From: Vicinamibacterales bacterium
Lineage (GTDB): Bacteria; Acidobacteriota; Vicinamibacteria; Vicinamibacterales; UBA8438
NCBI GenBank assembly: GCA_958296065.1
Contig: CATQHX010000025.1
Span: forward strand, 62,001-126,000
Direction: 5' to 3'
Length of the DNA: 64,000 bases
The stretch's first letter is position 1; every line of letters begins with the position of its first letter. Made by a program: the position numbers and the translations under genes. This document shows, piece by piece, positions 1 to 8,680 of this stretch. The notes beneath the pieces were generated by a model that saw only the letters and a program-made list of their open reading frames with translations, did no database searches and was not told the DNA's origin.

Positions 1-42
1 AGGATTGACGTGCGTTTCGACCACGCCGGCACCGCGGCGTGA
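1..42 (+). CDS. possible 3' end of an upstream gene (partial)
   Basis: Frame 1 is open from the first base to a TGA at 40-42 and would encode the tail RIDVRFDHAGTAA. The other two forward frames close at once. The stretch is too short to recognise a family. It is listed only because nadK follows on the same strand, and it could equally be chance. Confidence 0.25.
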   Translation, partial: RIDVRFDHAGTAA

Positions 43-102
43 GGCCACCGGCAATCGCGAGTACTTCGTCCACCTCCGTCACCGTGCGACGGCCTCATCC
101 TG

Positions 103-1011
103 ATGGCGCCTGCGCCCCCTGCTCCAAGCCACCCTGAACGCCGTACCACGGTGGGCATCGTCGCCCGCCCGAACGCCCCCAACGCAACCTCCGCCGCCCG
201 GGATGCGGCGTCATGGCTGCAAAGGCGGACAGTTCCCACGGTCGTCGAGACCGAGACGGCGCGCCGGGCCGGTCTGAGCAACCGTACGGCTTCACGGACG
301 GACTTGCCGGCCGAGGCGGACGTGCTCCTGGTCCTCGGCGGCGACGGCACCCTCCTGAGCGTTGCCCATCCGGTAGCGCGCCTGGCCCCGGAGACGCTCA
401 TCCTGGGAGTGAACTGCGGGAGTCTCGGCTTCCTTACCGAGATCACCCGACCCGAGATGTACGAGGCCCTCGATTCCGTGCTGGCCGGCCAGGCCGGCAT
501 CGACGAACGCCTTACCGTCCGTGCTTTCGTGAAACGGGGCGGGCGCGAGATTGCGGACAGGACCGTGCTCAACGACGTCGTAATCGGCAGATCGGCCGAC
601 TCGGGAATCATCGACGTGACCATCACCCTGCGCGACCGGCTCGTTACAAGTTGCCGGGCTGACGGCGTAATCCTGTCGACACCGACCGGCTCGACCGGCT
701 ACAGCCTGGCTGCCGGCGGCCCCATCGTGCACCCGACCGTGGATGCCCTGACCGTAACCCCGATCGCGCCGCATACCCTGACCAACCGCCCGGTCGTCAT
801 CCCGGCGCGCGAGCCGGTAACGCTGGAGCCGAGGCTGGGCGGAACGCACGTCGACGCTTTTGCCAGCTTCGACGGTCAACTCAGCGTCGCGCTGGAGGAA
901 GGCGACAAGGTAGTCGTCGAACGATCGGAGCGGCCACTACGGCTCGTGAGCGCGGCGTCGCGCGACTACTTCGCGGTGCTCCGGCAAAAGCTCAAGTGGG
1001 GCGAACGCTGA
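103..1011 (+). CDS. nadK: NAD kinase
   Basis: Cytosolic ATP-dependent NAD kinase, which phosphorylates NAD+ to NADP+. At 302 aa it has the normal family length. The diagnostic GGDGT phosphate-binding motif is at about residues 79-83 (LVLGGDGTLLS). The second conserved signature, TPTGSTGYSLAAGGPIVHP, lies around residues 190-210. An N-terminal extension of about 15 residues rich in Pro/Ala precedes the first beta strand (TVGIVARPN), so the true start could be slightly downstream. It is convergent with the VOC gene at 1047, with only 35 bp between stops and no obvious terminator hairpin. Confidence 0.95.
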   Translation: MAPAPPAPSHPERRTTVGIVARPNAPNATSAARDAASWLQRRTVPTVVETETARRAGLSNRTASRTDLPAEADVLLVLGGDGTLLSVAHPVARLAPETLILGVNCGSLGFLTEITRPEMYEALDSVLAGQAGIDERLTVRAFVKRGGREIADRTVLNDVVIGRSADSGIIDVTITLRDRLVTSCRADGVILSTPTGSTGYSLAAGGPIVHPTVDALTVTPIAPHTLTNRPVVIPAREPVTLEPRLGGTHVDAFASFDGQLSVALEEGDKVVVERSERPLRLVSAASRDYFAVLRQKLKWGER

Positions 1012-1046
1012 ACCCGCCGGGGCCAGTGAACCGGTGACAGCCCGTG

Positions 1047-1472
1047 CTACTTGTCGCTGATCGGCGGGTGGTGGATGATCTGCACGCGATTGCCATCCGG
1101 ATCCGAGAGGTATAGCGACCGCGCACCGTCGCGATGAGTCCTCGGCGCCGCGGCGAGCTCTATGCCGCACCACCTCAGGTAGTCGGCCCACGCGTCGACG
1201 TCTTCAGACCGTCGCACGACGAGACCCAGGTGATCGAGCGCGCAACCAGCGTGCTCCGGACCGCGGCCGCCCGGCACGCGGTGGAGCGCCAGATTGTCGA
1301 CCCCGGAAGTCAGGTACACGTTGTCCTCGTCCGGCTCCCATTCCACGGCAAAGCCGAGCACATCCGTATAGAACCGCCTCATGGCCCCGAAATCGCTCGC
1401 GTGGAGCGCCAGATGCCGCAGACCGCGGTGCGGCGGACGATTCGGCATGGATCGCGGCGGGCGATTCGGCAT
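1047..1472 (-). CDS. VOC superfamily (glyoxalase/dioxygenase-like) protein
   Basis: A 141-aa single-domain protein of the vicinal oxygen chelate fold. It shows the usual start (GLRHLALHASDFGAMRRFYTDVLGF), a central LDHLGLVV strand, and the C-terminal SLYLSDPDGNRVQII, where DPDGN-x-(V/I)-(Q/E) is the family signature. His at about residue 20 (HLALHA) and His in LDHLGL are plausible metal ligands. The substrate cannot be assigned. The 5' end carries a tandem duplication of about 24 bp that contains the start codon (MPNRPPRSMPNRPP), so translation could begin at 1472 or 1448. Confidence 0.85.
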   Translation of the reverse strand: MPNRPPRSMPNRPPHRGLRHLALHASDFGAMRRFYTDVLGFAVEWEPDEDNVYLTSGVDNLALHRVPGGRGPEHAGCALDHLGLVVRRSEDVDAWADYLRWCGIELAAAPRTHRDGARSLYLSDPDGNRVQIIHHPPISDK

Positions 1473-1527
1473 GCATCAATCGTAACCCGGCGGCGCCCAC
1501 GCCCCGGGGACTGCTAGAATCGGCGGC

Positions 1528-1986
1528 ATGGCTCCACGTTCGGCCGCTCGCACCCGGTGTGCCCTCTGCGGCACCAAGGAGGTTTCCGAACCTCGCGGCG
1601 AGGAAAGATACTGCCACGAGTGCTGGGTCAAGAAGATGGCGGTCGAGGACGTCGTCGCCCAGGAGTTTGCGCTCAAGCGGTACATCCGAGCCCACAGCGC
1701 GGAAAAGTACCTCGTGTACCACTCCACCCAGAAGCGGCCCTGCGGCCAGTTGATCGTCGTCGACGACGGCTACGACCTGTTCCTGAGCCTGATTCTCTAC
1801 CCCACCTTCTCCTGGGACGACCCGGCCTACCACCTCGAAGGGGATCCGGAAGGGCGGGCGTTTTCGGAGTTGCTGGTCGATGTCGTCGCCGCCGAGGTAA
1901 TCGAACCCTGGGGTGGCGGCAAGTGGCATCTGGAGGTTTTCCGCTCGGCGAGCGCGGAGCCGGAGGACTGGAACGGCGAAATGTAG
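1528..1986 (+). CDS. small zinc-ribbon protein, function unknown
   Basis: 152 aa. I do not recognise the family beyond its architecture. The N-terminus carries two CxxC knuckles (CALCGTKE ... CHECWVKK) separated by about 16 residues, which should bind one zinc ion. The remainder is acidic, has no signal peptide, and includes an aromatic stretch (LILYPTFSWDDPAYHLEG). Coding status is supported by GC-rich codon use and by a start that directly follows the upstream divergent VOC promoter region. It is followed within 70 bp by the lipoprotein gene on the same strand, which appears to have its own promoter. Confidence 0.7.
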   Translation: MAPRSAARTRCALCGTKEVSEPRGEERYCHECWVKKMAVEDVVAQEFALKRYIRAHSAEKYLVYHSTQKRPCGQLIVVDDGYDLFLSLILYPTFSWDDPAYHLEGDPEGRAFSELLVDVVAAEVIEPWGGGKWHLEVFRSASAEPEDWNGEM

Positions 1987-2007
1987 CGCGCCGCGTTTGC
2001 CGGGGGC

Positions 2008-2016
2008 TGCTATACT
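2008..2016 (+). promoter_or_regulatory. extended -10 element upstream of the lipoprotein gene
   Basis: TGCTATACT: a TG-n extended -10 followed by TATACT, about 38 bp before the ATG. There is no convincing -35, which is typical of extended -10 promoters. Assigned by pattern only. Confidence 0.5.
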
Positions 2017-2053
2017 TTCGCCTCATCTCTACGATCTTTCGGGAGGACATGCG

Positions 2054-2773
2054 ATGCAATCCGTGAACCGCGCACTGTTCTTGGGTGTGATGGTCGTGCT
2101 GGCGGCAGCGGTCGCCTGCGGCGGCGGCGAGGAGGAAGCGGCGGCGGCAGCAGCGGCGGCGGCCGAGGCCGAAGTGGTCGAGGTCAGCCCCGAGGCCCAA
2201 GCGGCGGCAGACCGGCTGGCGGCCAGACTCGCCGAGGGAATCACGCTCGTTCCAACCCAGCGCGGGCAGGCCGACATCGGCTACACGCAGCCGACCGCCC
2301 GGCGCGGCACCGGCGAGGATCGCGGCTTCAACATCACGTCGATCCGGGTCAGGAACCTCTCGCAGAATGCGATCGCCGGATTCCAGGTCGACGAGTTCTG
2401 GTACGACGGCGACGGCAACACCGTGACCGGCGATCAGGCACGACGGCGTCTGCCGATCCTGGTCGACGAGGTGTGCGACATCGAGCTTCGGGTTCCGGTG
2501 GTCTCGGCGATGGACCGCAGCAACTACGAGTTCTCCCATCAGAACGGCGACATCAAGGCGACCCTCCTGGAAGACATCGAGTTCCCGCCCCAGCCCGAGG
2601 TCGAAGAGGGCGAGGAGGGTGAAGAGGCCGAGGAAGCAGAGGCCGAGGAGGGCGAAGAATCGGAAGAGGAGCTGGTGGACGTGGACGCACTCAAGTTCAC
2701 TTGCCTCCGCCCGGTCGAGGGGATGCCGGCAGCGGCAGAGGCCGAGACGGACGAAGCCGCCGAGGGCGCCTGA
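2054..2773 (+). CDS. putative acidic lipoprotein
   Basis: 239 aa from the ATG at 2054, which is preceded by GGGAGG 8 bp upstream. The longer ORF start at 1913 lies inside the previous gene and is rejected. The N-terminus is a lipoprotein-type signal (MQSVNRALFLGVMVVLAAAVAC) ending in a Cys followed by GGGEEE, so the product is probably lipidated and exported. An Ala/Glu-rich linker follows, then a globular part of about 120 residues (FNITSIRVRNLSQNAIAGFQVDEFWYD...) that reads like a beta-sandwich. After this comes a Glu-rich tail (EEGEEGEEAEEAEAEEGEE) and a final stretch with a cysteine (LKFTCLRPV). Function unknown; a cell-surface or periplasmic location is inferred from the signal. Confidence 0.75.
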   Translation: MQSVNRALFLGVMVVLAAAVACGGGEEEAAAAAAAAAEAEVVEVSPEAQAAADRLAARLAEGITLVPTQRGQADIGYTQPTARRGTGEDRGFNITSIRVRNLSQNAIAGFQVDEFWYDGDGNTVTGDQARRRLPILVDEVCDIELRVPVVSAMDRSNYEFSHQNGDIKATLLEDIEFPPQPEVEEGEEGEEAEEAEAEEGEESEEELVDVDALKFTCLRPVEGMPAAAEAETDEAAEGA

Positions 2774-3053
2774 GCTTCAGCCTGCCGCGGAAGCGGGACC
2801 GGCCGCGACCGGGCCCGCCGGACCGGGCCCGGCGCACCATGGCTCCGTGCGGAGACGGGGACGGTGGTCGGGCTTGGGCTCCCGTGCAGCCGATTCAACC
2901 GTGCTTTCGTCCTGTCCCGGCTGCTGCCTGAATATCCTGTCCGCTCGGATCGGATCCGGGACCGAGTCGCAGGCTGCGGCGCGGCACCCACTGTCCTGAG
3001 CGATCGGAGGCTGGCGAGGCACTGCCGTGTCCCGCCGGGACGGAGCGCAAATC
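2774..3053. other. intergenic region without a supported gene
   Basis: Several overlapping short ORFs occur here on both strands, but none has recognisable sequence or a plausible ribosome site. Around 2800-2840 there is a run of GGGCCCG/CCGGGCCC words that could fold into a GC hairpin after the lipoprotein gene. No U-tract follows, so I do not call it a terminator. Confidence 0.4.
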
Positions 3054-4232
3054 ATGGGGTTCGACCCGTCGGCGATTCAGCTGGCGCTCCGCGAGGACGC
3101 TCTCGACGGCTGGCTGCTCTACGACTTTCACGGCTCCAATCCCGTCGCGCGAAGAATCACCGGCCTGAACCGTACCGCGAAGTTGACGACCCGGCGTTGG
3201 TACTATCTGGTGCCTGCGTCCGGGACACCACGCGCGCTCGTTCACCGCATTGAACAGGACACCCTGGCGCACCTGCCGGGAAAGCGCCGCATCTACTCGG
3301 GACGCGCCGAGTTGGAGGCGGGGCTCGCCGATCTGGTGCAGGGCGTGCGCCGGGTCGCCATGGAGTACTCGCCCGCGTGCGCCATCCCGTATTTGTCGCG
3401 AGTCGACGCCGGCACGGTCGAGCGGATCCGCTCCCTCGGTGCCGAGGTGGTGTCTTCCGGCGACCTGGTGCAACGCTTCGAAGCGGTCTGGGACCATGCG
3501 GCGCTCGAAACGCATCGCACGGCGTCGCAGCGCCTGTACGTCATCAAGGATCGCACGTTCGAGTTGATCCGGCACCGCGTGGCCACCGGGACGCTGACCG
3601 AGTACGAGGTCCAGCAGAAGATGGTCGGGTGGTTCGAGGAGGCAGGCCTGGTCACCGACTGTCCTCCGGTAGTCGCGGCGCAGGAGAGCAGTGGAAACCC
3701 TCACTATCTGCCCACCGCGGCGGATCACCGCCCGATTCGGCCCGAACAGATCGTTCTGCTCGACCTGTGGGGCAAGCTCGACATGCAGGGCGCCGTGTAC
3801 GCCGACATCACGTGGGTCGGCTTCACCGGGTCCCACGTGCCGGCCGAAGCCGCCGCCGTCTTCGGAGCGGCGCGCGCAGCGCGGGACGCCGCGATAGCTC
3901 TGGTCGCCGACCGTGTGCGGGGCGGACGCCCCGTCAGCGGCTGGGAGGTGGACCGTGCCGCCCGGAAGGTGATCGGAGATGCGGGCTATGGCGACCGCTT
4001 CGTGCACCGTACCGGACACAGCCTCGGGGAGGAGGTCCACGGCAACGGCGTGCACATGGACGACTACGAGACCCACGACGAGCGACGGCTTATCGCCGGT
4101 ACCGGCTTCACGATAGAACCCGGCATTTATCTGGACGACTTCGGCGTCAGAACCGAGATAAACATGCATGTGGGGAACGTCGAGGCTGCCGTCACCGGCC
4201 CGCTTCAGGCGGAAATCGTGCCCTTGGGCTGA
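3054..4232 (+). CDS. M24 family (Xaa-Pro) aminopeptidase
   Basis: Cytosolic metallopeptidase of the creatinase/pita-bread fold, predicted to remove N-terminal residues before proline. The N-terminal half (DGWLLYDFHGSNPVARRITGL) is the creatinase_N-like domain. The C-terminal half carries the dinuclear metal ligands: the two Asp in LLDLWGKLDMQGAVYADITW, His in HRTGHSLGEEVHG, Glu in FTIEPGIYLD, and Glu in VRTEINMHV. The start is ambiguous. GTG at 3027 gives 401 aa and ATG at 3054 gives 392 aa. I prefer 3054 because GGAG lies 8 bp upstream. It stands alone, followed by htrA about 70-100 bp later. Confidence 0.9.
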   Translation: MGFDPSAIQLALREDALDGWLLYDFHGSNPVARRITGLNRTAKLTTRRWYYLVPASGTPRALVHRIEQDTLAHLPGKRRIYSGRAELEAGLADLVQGVRRVAMEYSPACAIPYLSRVDAGTVERIRSLGAEVVSSGDLVQRFEAVWDHAALETHRTASQRLYVIKDRTFELIRHRVATGTLTEYEVQQKMVGWFEEAGLVTDCPPVVAAQESSGNPHYLPTAADHRPIRPEQIVLLDLWGKLDMQGAVYADITWVGFTGSHVPAEAAAVFGAARAARDAAIALVADRVRGGRPVSGWEVDRAARKVIGDAGYGDRFVHRTGHSLGEEVHGNGVHMDDYETHDERRLIAGTGFTIEPGIYLDDFGVRTEINMHVGNVEAAVTGPLQAEIVPLG

Positions 4233-4334
4233 CCCGTCCGGGAGGGCGCCGCGCCAGGCTCCGGACGGGCGCGGCGCGGCGTTACACTTAGGGGCGGGAC
4301 GAGGATGCGGGTGGTCGCCCCGCTGGAGGAAATG

Positions 4335-5852
4335 ATGTCGAGATCGAGGACCACTTTTGTTTCCACGCTGGTGATAGCCCTGGCCGCGATGGCGTTCGGA
4401 ATGGTTATCGCGTCGCGCTTCAACCTCGCGCCGCAGTCGACCGCGCAGCCCGCTCGAACGCCGACTTCCAACAGCTCACCGATCTCCGGCAACCTGACCG
4501 CGACCACCTTCCGCGAGATTGCGGACGCGCAGACGGCGATGGTGGTCACCATCTGGACCCAACGGCCGGAGCAGGACAACATGAACGAGCTGTTCGGAGG
4601 CGATGAGCTCTTCCGCCGCTTCTTCGGACAGCCGCAGGCACCCGAACAGGAACCACCGGAGCGGGATGACAATGACGTGACCCCCAGGGCGCCCACCGGA
4701 ACGGGATTCGTGATTGATGGCGCGGGTCTCGTGCTGACGAACAATCACGTCGTCGAGAATGCCACGAACATCGAGATCCAGTTCTTCGGCGACGATGACG
4801 AGCTCTACGAGGCACGGGTGCTCGGGCGGGACCGACTGACCGACAGCGCGCTCCTCGAGCTTGTCGAGCGACCCGACGGCGAGCTGCCGGCGGCAACGTT
4901 CGGCGACTCCGGTCAGGTGGCCCCGGGCGATTGGGTCATGGCGATAGGAGCACCGTTCGGTCTGAGCCACACGGTCACGGTCGGCGTCATTTCCGCGCTC
5001 AGCCGTCCCCTGCCCGCCGCAAGGGGACGCTGGAACGACATGCTGCAAACCGACGCCGCGATCAACCCCGGCAACTCGGGAGGCCCGCTCCTCAACATCC
5101 GCGGCGAAGTGGTCGGGATGAACACCGCGATCGTGAGCGACCGCCGGGCCAACGCGGGCGTAGGGTTCGCCGTCCCCATCAACACGGTGCGAGACCTGCT
5201 TCCCGAGTTGCGCGGCGGCAAGGTGACGCGCGGAGTAATCGGCATCGGCATCGACGACATTCCGCGAGAAGAGTACGGGTTGCTCGGACTCGACGACAAC
5301 GGTGGCGTCCTCGTCCAGAGGGTGGAGCCGGACGGACCCGCCGATCAGGCCGGCATGGGACCGGGCGACATCATCGTCGCGTACGACGGTGAACCGGTGG
5401 GCGCCACCCGTGAGCTGCAGAATCGCGTGGTCGCTACCAGACCCGGAACGACAGTGCCGATCCGGATCGTCCGCAACGGCGAGTCCGTGACCCTGGATGT
5501 CACTATCGGCGAGCTCGATCTCGATGCCGAAAACCGGACAGTGAGAGTGGCGGCCGAGGAGACCAGCGAGGGCTTCGGAATCACGCTGCAGGACCTGACG
5601 CCGGACATGATCGGTAGCCTGCGCGTGCCGCCCGGCACGATCGGGGCGGTAGTGGTGGACGTCGGCCGCGGCAGCACCGCGGAGGCCAGCGACTTGCGAC
5701 CCGGCGACGTGATTCTCAGCGTCAATCGTGTCGACGTGGCCTCGGCCAGCGAGGCGACCGCGCAACTCAACGAGATCGAATCGGGCCGGACAGCGTTTCT
5801 CCTGGTCCAGCGCCGCGAGACGCGCGTATTCCTGCAGGTGGAAAAGGACTGA
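4335..5852 (+). CDS. degP: periplasmic serine protease, DegP/HtrA family
   Basis: Exported protease/chaperone for misfolded envelope proteins. A single N-terminal hydrophobic segment (TTFVSTLVIALAAMAFGMVIA) acts as signal or anchor. The trypsin-like domain has the triad His (NNHVVENA), Asp (DRLTDSALLEL) and Ser (GNSGGPLL). Two PDZ domains follow: the first around ILGVLVQRVEPDGPADQAGMGPGD-type sequence and the second ending with DLRPGDVILSVNRVDV. The first PDZ contains the expected carboxylate loop. GGAGGA lies just before two consecutive ATGs (4332, 4335), and the second gives better spacing; the upstream 4305 start is less likely. About 505 aa, normal for Deg proteins with two PDZ domains. 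Confidence 0.94.
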   Translation: MSRSRTTFVSTLVIALAAMAFGMVIASRFNLAPQSTAQPARTPTSNSSPISGNLTATTFREIADAQTAMVVTIWTQRPEQDNMNELFGGDELFRRFFGQPQAPEQEPPERDDNDVTPRAPTGTGFVIDGAGLVLTNNHVVENATNIEIQFFGDDDELYEARVLGRDRLTDSALLELVERPDGELPAATFGDSGQVAPGDWVMAIGAPFGLSHTVTVGVISALSRPLPAARGRWNDMLQTDAAINPGNSGGPLLNIRGEVVGMNTAIVSDRRANAGVGFAVPINTVRDLLPELRGGKVTRGVIGIGIDDIPREEYGLLGLDDNGGVLVQRVEPDGPADQAGMGPGDIIVAYDGEPVGATRELQNRVVATRPGTTVPIRIVRNGESVTLDVTIGELDLDAENRTVRVAAEETSEGFGITLQDLTPDMIGSLRVPPGTIGAVVVDVGRGSTAEASDLRPGDVILSVNRVDVASASEATAQLNEIESGRTAFLLVQRRETRVFLQVEKD

Positions 5853-5935
5853 CAATCCATGGTGAGACCCCGCGCCACACCGCCAGCGGAGAGGCGCCCG
5901 CGTTGCAAGGCGCGACGAGGGAGCATGTTGGACGG

Positions 5936-7093
5936 ATGACGTTGCGGGAGGTGATCCGGGAGCGGATCCGTGCGGCGGGTCCGCTTCCGTTCGCCGCCTA
6001 CGCGGAGCTCGCTCTCTACCACCCCGACCTGGGGTACTACACCCGCGCGGACCGGCGCTCCGGACGCGCGGGAGACTTCTTCACCAGCGTCGACCTCGGT
6101 CCGCTCTTCGGCGCCCTGCTGGCGTCGCAGCTTGGCGAGATGTGGCGCCTCCTGCGGTCGACGTCCGCCGACAAGCGCTTCGACCTCGTCGAGGCGGCCG
6201 CCGGCAACGGGCGACTCGCGCGTGACGTGCTGGCGGCCGCCGCTACGGACGATCCGGCCTTCTACGACGCAATGGATCTCCATCTGGTCGAACGCAGCGG
6301 TGCCGCGCGCGACACGCAGGTTGCCACCCTGGGCCCGCACGCCTGCAAACTGGCATCGTCCGGCTCGAAGATGCCGCCGGTGGTTCACGGCGCCATTTTC
6401 GCCAACGAGTTGCTCGACGCGCTGGCCCCGCACGCACTGGCAATGACCGCTGACGGTCTGCGGGAGGTGTACGTCGATGTCGACGAGGCGACCGGGCACT
6501 TCGTCGAGCGGCTCGGTCCACTGTCGAGCGCCCGCGTGCAGGCGCACATCGACGGTCGGAGCATTGCGCTCCGACCCGGTTGGCGGGCCGAGATCGTTCC
6601 CGATGCGGCCGACTGGGTGAGGCACGCGGTCTCCTCGCTGGCGCGCGGGTTTCTGCTTCTGATCGACTACGGCCACGAGGCGAGCGAGCTCTACTCCGAG
6701 ACCCACGCGTCGGGCACGCTTGCGACCTACCGCCGGCAGCGGATCGCGGACGCGGCCGACGGCGTCCCACCGCCGTGGCTCGTCGACCCGGGCGAGTGCG
6801 ACATCACCGCGCACGTCGACCTTACTCTCGTGCGCGATTCCGCGGAGGAGGCAGGCGCTCGCACGCTCGGCGTGCTCGACCAGACCTACTTCCTGCTCGG
6901 ACTCGGAGCAACCGGTCGAGTACTTCGGGACACCGGGGAGCATGGCGTGCCCGCCCTCAGACAGCGTCTGGCCCTGAAGTCGCTGCTCGTCCCCGGCGGT
7001 CTGGGCAGCACGCACAAGGCCATGATCTTCGGCAAGGACGTCGGAACCCCGGCCCTGGCAGGGTGTTCCTATCGTGTCCGCGCGACACGCTAG
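5936..7093 (+). CDS. MidA/NDUFAF7-type SAM-dependent methyltransferase
   Basis: 385 aa from ATG 5936 (a TTG at 5903 would add 11 residues). The family (COG1565) includes mitochondrial NDUFAF7/MidA, which methylates an arginine of a complex I subunit. The bacterial substrate is not established. Visible family marks are LPFAAYAELALYHPDLGYY near the N-terminus, GDFFTSVDLGPLFGALLA, the SAM loop VEAAAGNGRLARDVL, IFANELLDALAPH, and LLIDYGHEASELYSETHASGTLATYRRQ. It is followed 12 bp later by the CYTH gene on the same strand, so the two are probably co-transcribed. Confidence 0.88.
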   Translation: MTLREVIRERIRAAGPLPFAAYAELALYHPDLGYYTRADRRSGRAGDFFTSVDLGPLFGALLASQLGEMWRLLRSTSADKRFDLVEAAAGNGRLARDVLAAAATDDPAFYDAMDLHLVERSGAARDTQVATLGPHACKLASSGSKMPPVVHGAIFANELLDALAPHALAMTADGLREVYVDVDEATGHFVERLGPLSSARVQAHIDGRSIALRPGWRAEIVPDAADWVRHAVSSLARGFLLLIDYGHEASELYSETHASGTLATYRRQRIADAADGVPPPWLVDPGECDITAHVDLTLVRDSAEEAGARTLGVLDQTYFLLGLGATGRVLRDTGEHGVPALRQRLALKSLLVPGGLGSTHKAMIFGKDVGTPALAGCSYRVRATR

Positions 7094-7105
7094 ACTAGAC
7101 CCGCG

Positions 7106-7675
7106 ATGAGCCACCGGATCGAGCGCGAGATCAAGCTGTCCTTCGAATCGGCCGAGGCCGCCCGCGGCGCGGTCTCCGCGCTTGGCGCGGTCCCGCTGCG
7201 CGCCCGGCGCCTGCAGGACGACCGTCTCCTCGACACGGCCACCGGTCGCCTGCGGGACGAGTGGTGCACGTTGCGGGTGCGCGTCGAGAAGGCGCCTGGC
7301 GATGACGAAAGCACCGCCAGCCTCACTTTCAAGGGACCGCCGAGGTCCGACGTCATGAAGGTGCGCGAAGAGTTGGAAACCGGGGTGGGCAACGGTGAAG
7401 TACTGCTAGAGGTCCTCCGCAGAGCGGGATTCGACGTGTGGTTCCGGTACCAGAAATACCGCGAGGAATTCGAGCGCGACGGCACGATCGTCGCCATCGA
7501 CGAGACGCCGTGCGGCGTTTTCGTCGAGCTGGAAGGGAGCGAAACTGGCGTCACGCACCTCGCCGTGGCCCTCGGCCGCACCCCCGGCGACTACATCACG
7601 GCGTCGTATCGGCGGGTCTGGGAGTCGGACTGCGCGAGGCGCGGCCGGCCGGCCGGCGACATGGTCTTCGAGTAG
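7106..7675 (+). CDS. CYTH domain protein (class IV adenylate cyclase / triphosphatase-like)
   Basis: 189 aa. The N-terminal ExExK signature (REIKL, preceded by HRIE) marks a CYTH triphosphate tunnel metalloenzyme, whose members act as tripolyphosphatase, thiamine triphosphatase or adenylate cyclase. Other charged tunnel strands are visible: TLRVRVEK, ASLTFKGP, FRYQKYREEFE, IDETPCGVFVELEG. The particular reaction cannot be decided from sequence. It sits in a tight run with the methyltransferase upstream and the nucleotidyltransferase 12 bp downstream. Confidence 0.82.
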   Translation: MSHRIEREIKLSFESAEAARGAVSALGAVPLRARRLQDDRLLDTATGRLRDEWCTLRVRVEKAPGDDESTASLTFKGPPRSDVMKVREELETGVGNGEVLLEVLRRAGFDVWFRYQKYREEFERDGTIVAIDETPCGVFVELEGSETGVTHLAVALGRTPGDYITASYRRVWESDCARRGRPAGDMVFE

Positions 7676-7687
7676 CCCGCGAACACG

Positions 7688-8680
7688 ATGCTCGGCCCGC
7701 CCCCGCCCGCCCTCGTGCTTGCGGCAGGACTCGGTACACGCCTTCGGCCGCTGACGAACGTCCGTGCGAAACCGGCCGTGCCGGTAGCCGGCCGGCCGCT
7801 GGTGGTCCGGATCCTGGAGTGGCTGGCCGGACAGGGCGTCGAGGAAGTGGTCCTCAATCTGCACCACCGCCCGGAAACGGTCACGCGCGTGGTAGGACAC
7901 GGCAAAGCGGCCGGCTTGCGCGTGCGCTACTCCTGGGAACCGGTCATCCTCGGATCGGCCGGCGGCCCGCGCCAAGCGCTGCCGCTCCTCGGCCGGCGCT
8001 TCTTCATCGTCAACGGCGACACGCTGACGACACTGTCGCTCCGCGCCCTCTCCAACGCGCATGCACGTAGCGACGCGGCCGTGACACTCGCCGTCGCACC
8101 TCATCCCGACCCGGCCCGCTACGGAGGCGTCCTGGTCGCGGAAGACGGTCGCGTGCGCGGCTTCGCACCAGCGGGCAATGGGCCGGCTTCCCACTTCCTG
8201 GGTCTGCAGGTCGTCGAGGCGGCGGTCTTCGAGAACCTGCCGGCCGGCCGACCGGCGGCCACAATCGGTGGCCTCTACAACGGACTCCTTTCTCCTCCCG
8301 GCCACGGCCGGGGGACACCGATCCGCGCCCATCGGGTCGATGCAGAGTTTCTGGACGTCGGCACACCGGCAGACTATCTGGCCGCCTCGCTGACCGTCGC
8401 CCGCCGCGAGAAGCGCCAGTCGTTGCCGGCCGGCGCCAGCTCGACGATCGATCCGTCGGCGTCGCTCGAACGCACGGCGGTCTGGGACGATGTCGTCATC
8501 GGTGCCGGTTGCCGGCTCGAGGAATGCATCGTTGCGGACGGCGTCCGCCTGCCTCCCGGCACGACGCTTCGGCGCCGAATCTGCGTGCGAGCCGTGGACG
8601 CGGGAACCGAACGAGGCGGACGAATCGTCGGGAACGCAGTCGTCCACCCCCTCGACGGCACGACGCTACCTGACCGATGA
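7688..8680 (+). CDS. murU: sugar-1-phosphate nucleotidyltransferase, MurU-like
   Basis: 330 aa. The N-terminal Rossmann-type nucleotidyltransferase domain has the signature LAAGLGTRLRPLTNVRAKPAVPVAGRPL, followed by FIVNGDTLTTL (metal-binding Asp). The C-terminal about 80 residues form a left-handed beta-helix-like tail (SLERTAVWDDVVIGAGCRLEECIVADGVRLPPGT). Its stop overlaps the ATG of an aminoglycoside-phosphotransferase-like kinase (ATGA at 8677). That gene pair is the arrangement of amgK-murU in Pseudomonas, where AmgK phosphorylates MurNAc at C1 and MurU makes UDP-MurNAc in cell-wall recycling. The family is certain. The MurNAc substrate is inferred from the pairing; GDP-mannose or glucose-1-P specificity remains possible. 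Confidence 0.75.
   Translation: MLGPPPPALVLAAGLGTRLRPLTNVRAKPAVPVAGRPLVVRILEWLAGQGVEEVVLNLHHRPETVTRVVGHGKAAGLRVRYSWEPVILGSAGGPRQALPLLGRRFFIVNGDTLTTLSLRALSNAHARSDAAVTLAVAPHPDPARYGGVLVAEDGRVRGFAPAGNGPASHFLGLQVVEAAVFENLPAGRPAATIGGLYNGLLSPPGHGRGTPIRAHRVDAEFLDVGTPADYLAASLTVARREKRQSLPAGASSTIDPSASLERTAVWDDVVIGAGCRLEECIVADGVRLPPGTTLRRRICVRAVDAGTERGGRIVGNAVVHPLDGTTLPDR

Noticed and set aside
2774-3250. Overlapping short ORFs between the lipoprotein and M24 genes
   Set aside because: Arg/Pro/Gly-rich shadows without ribosome sites or family features.
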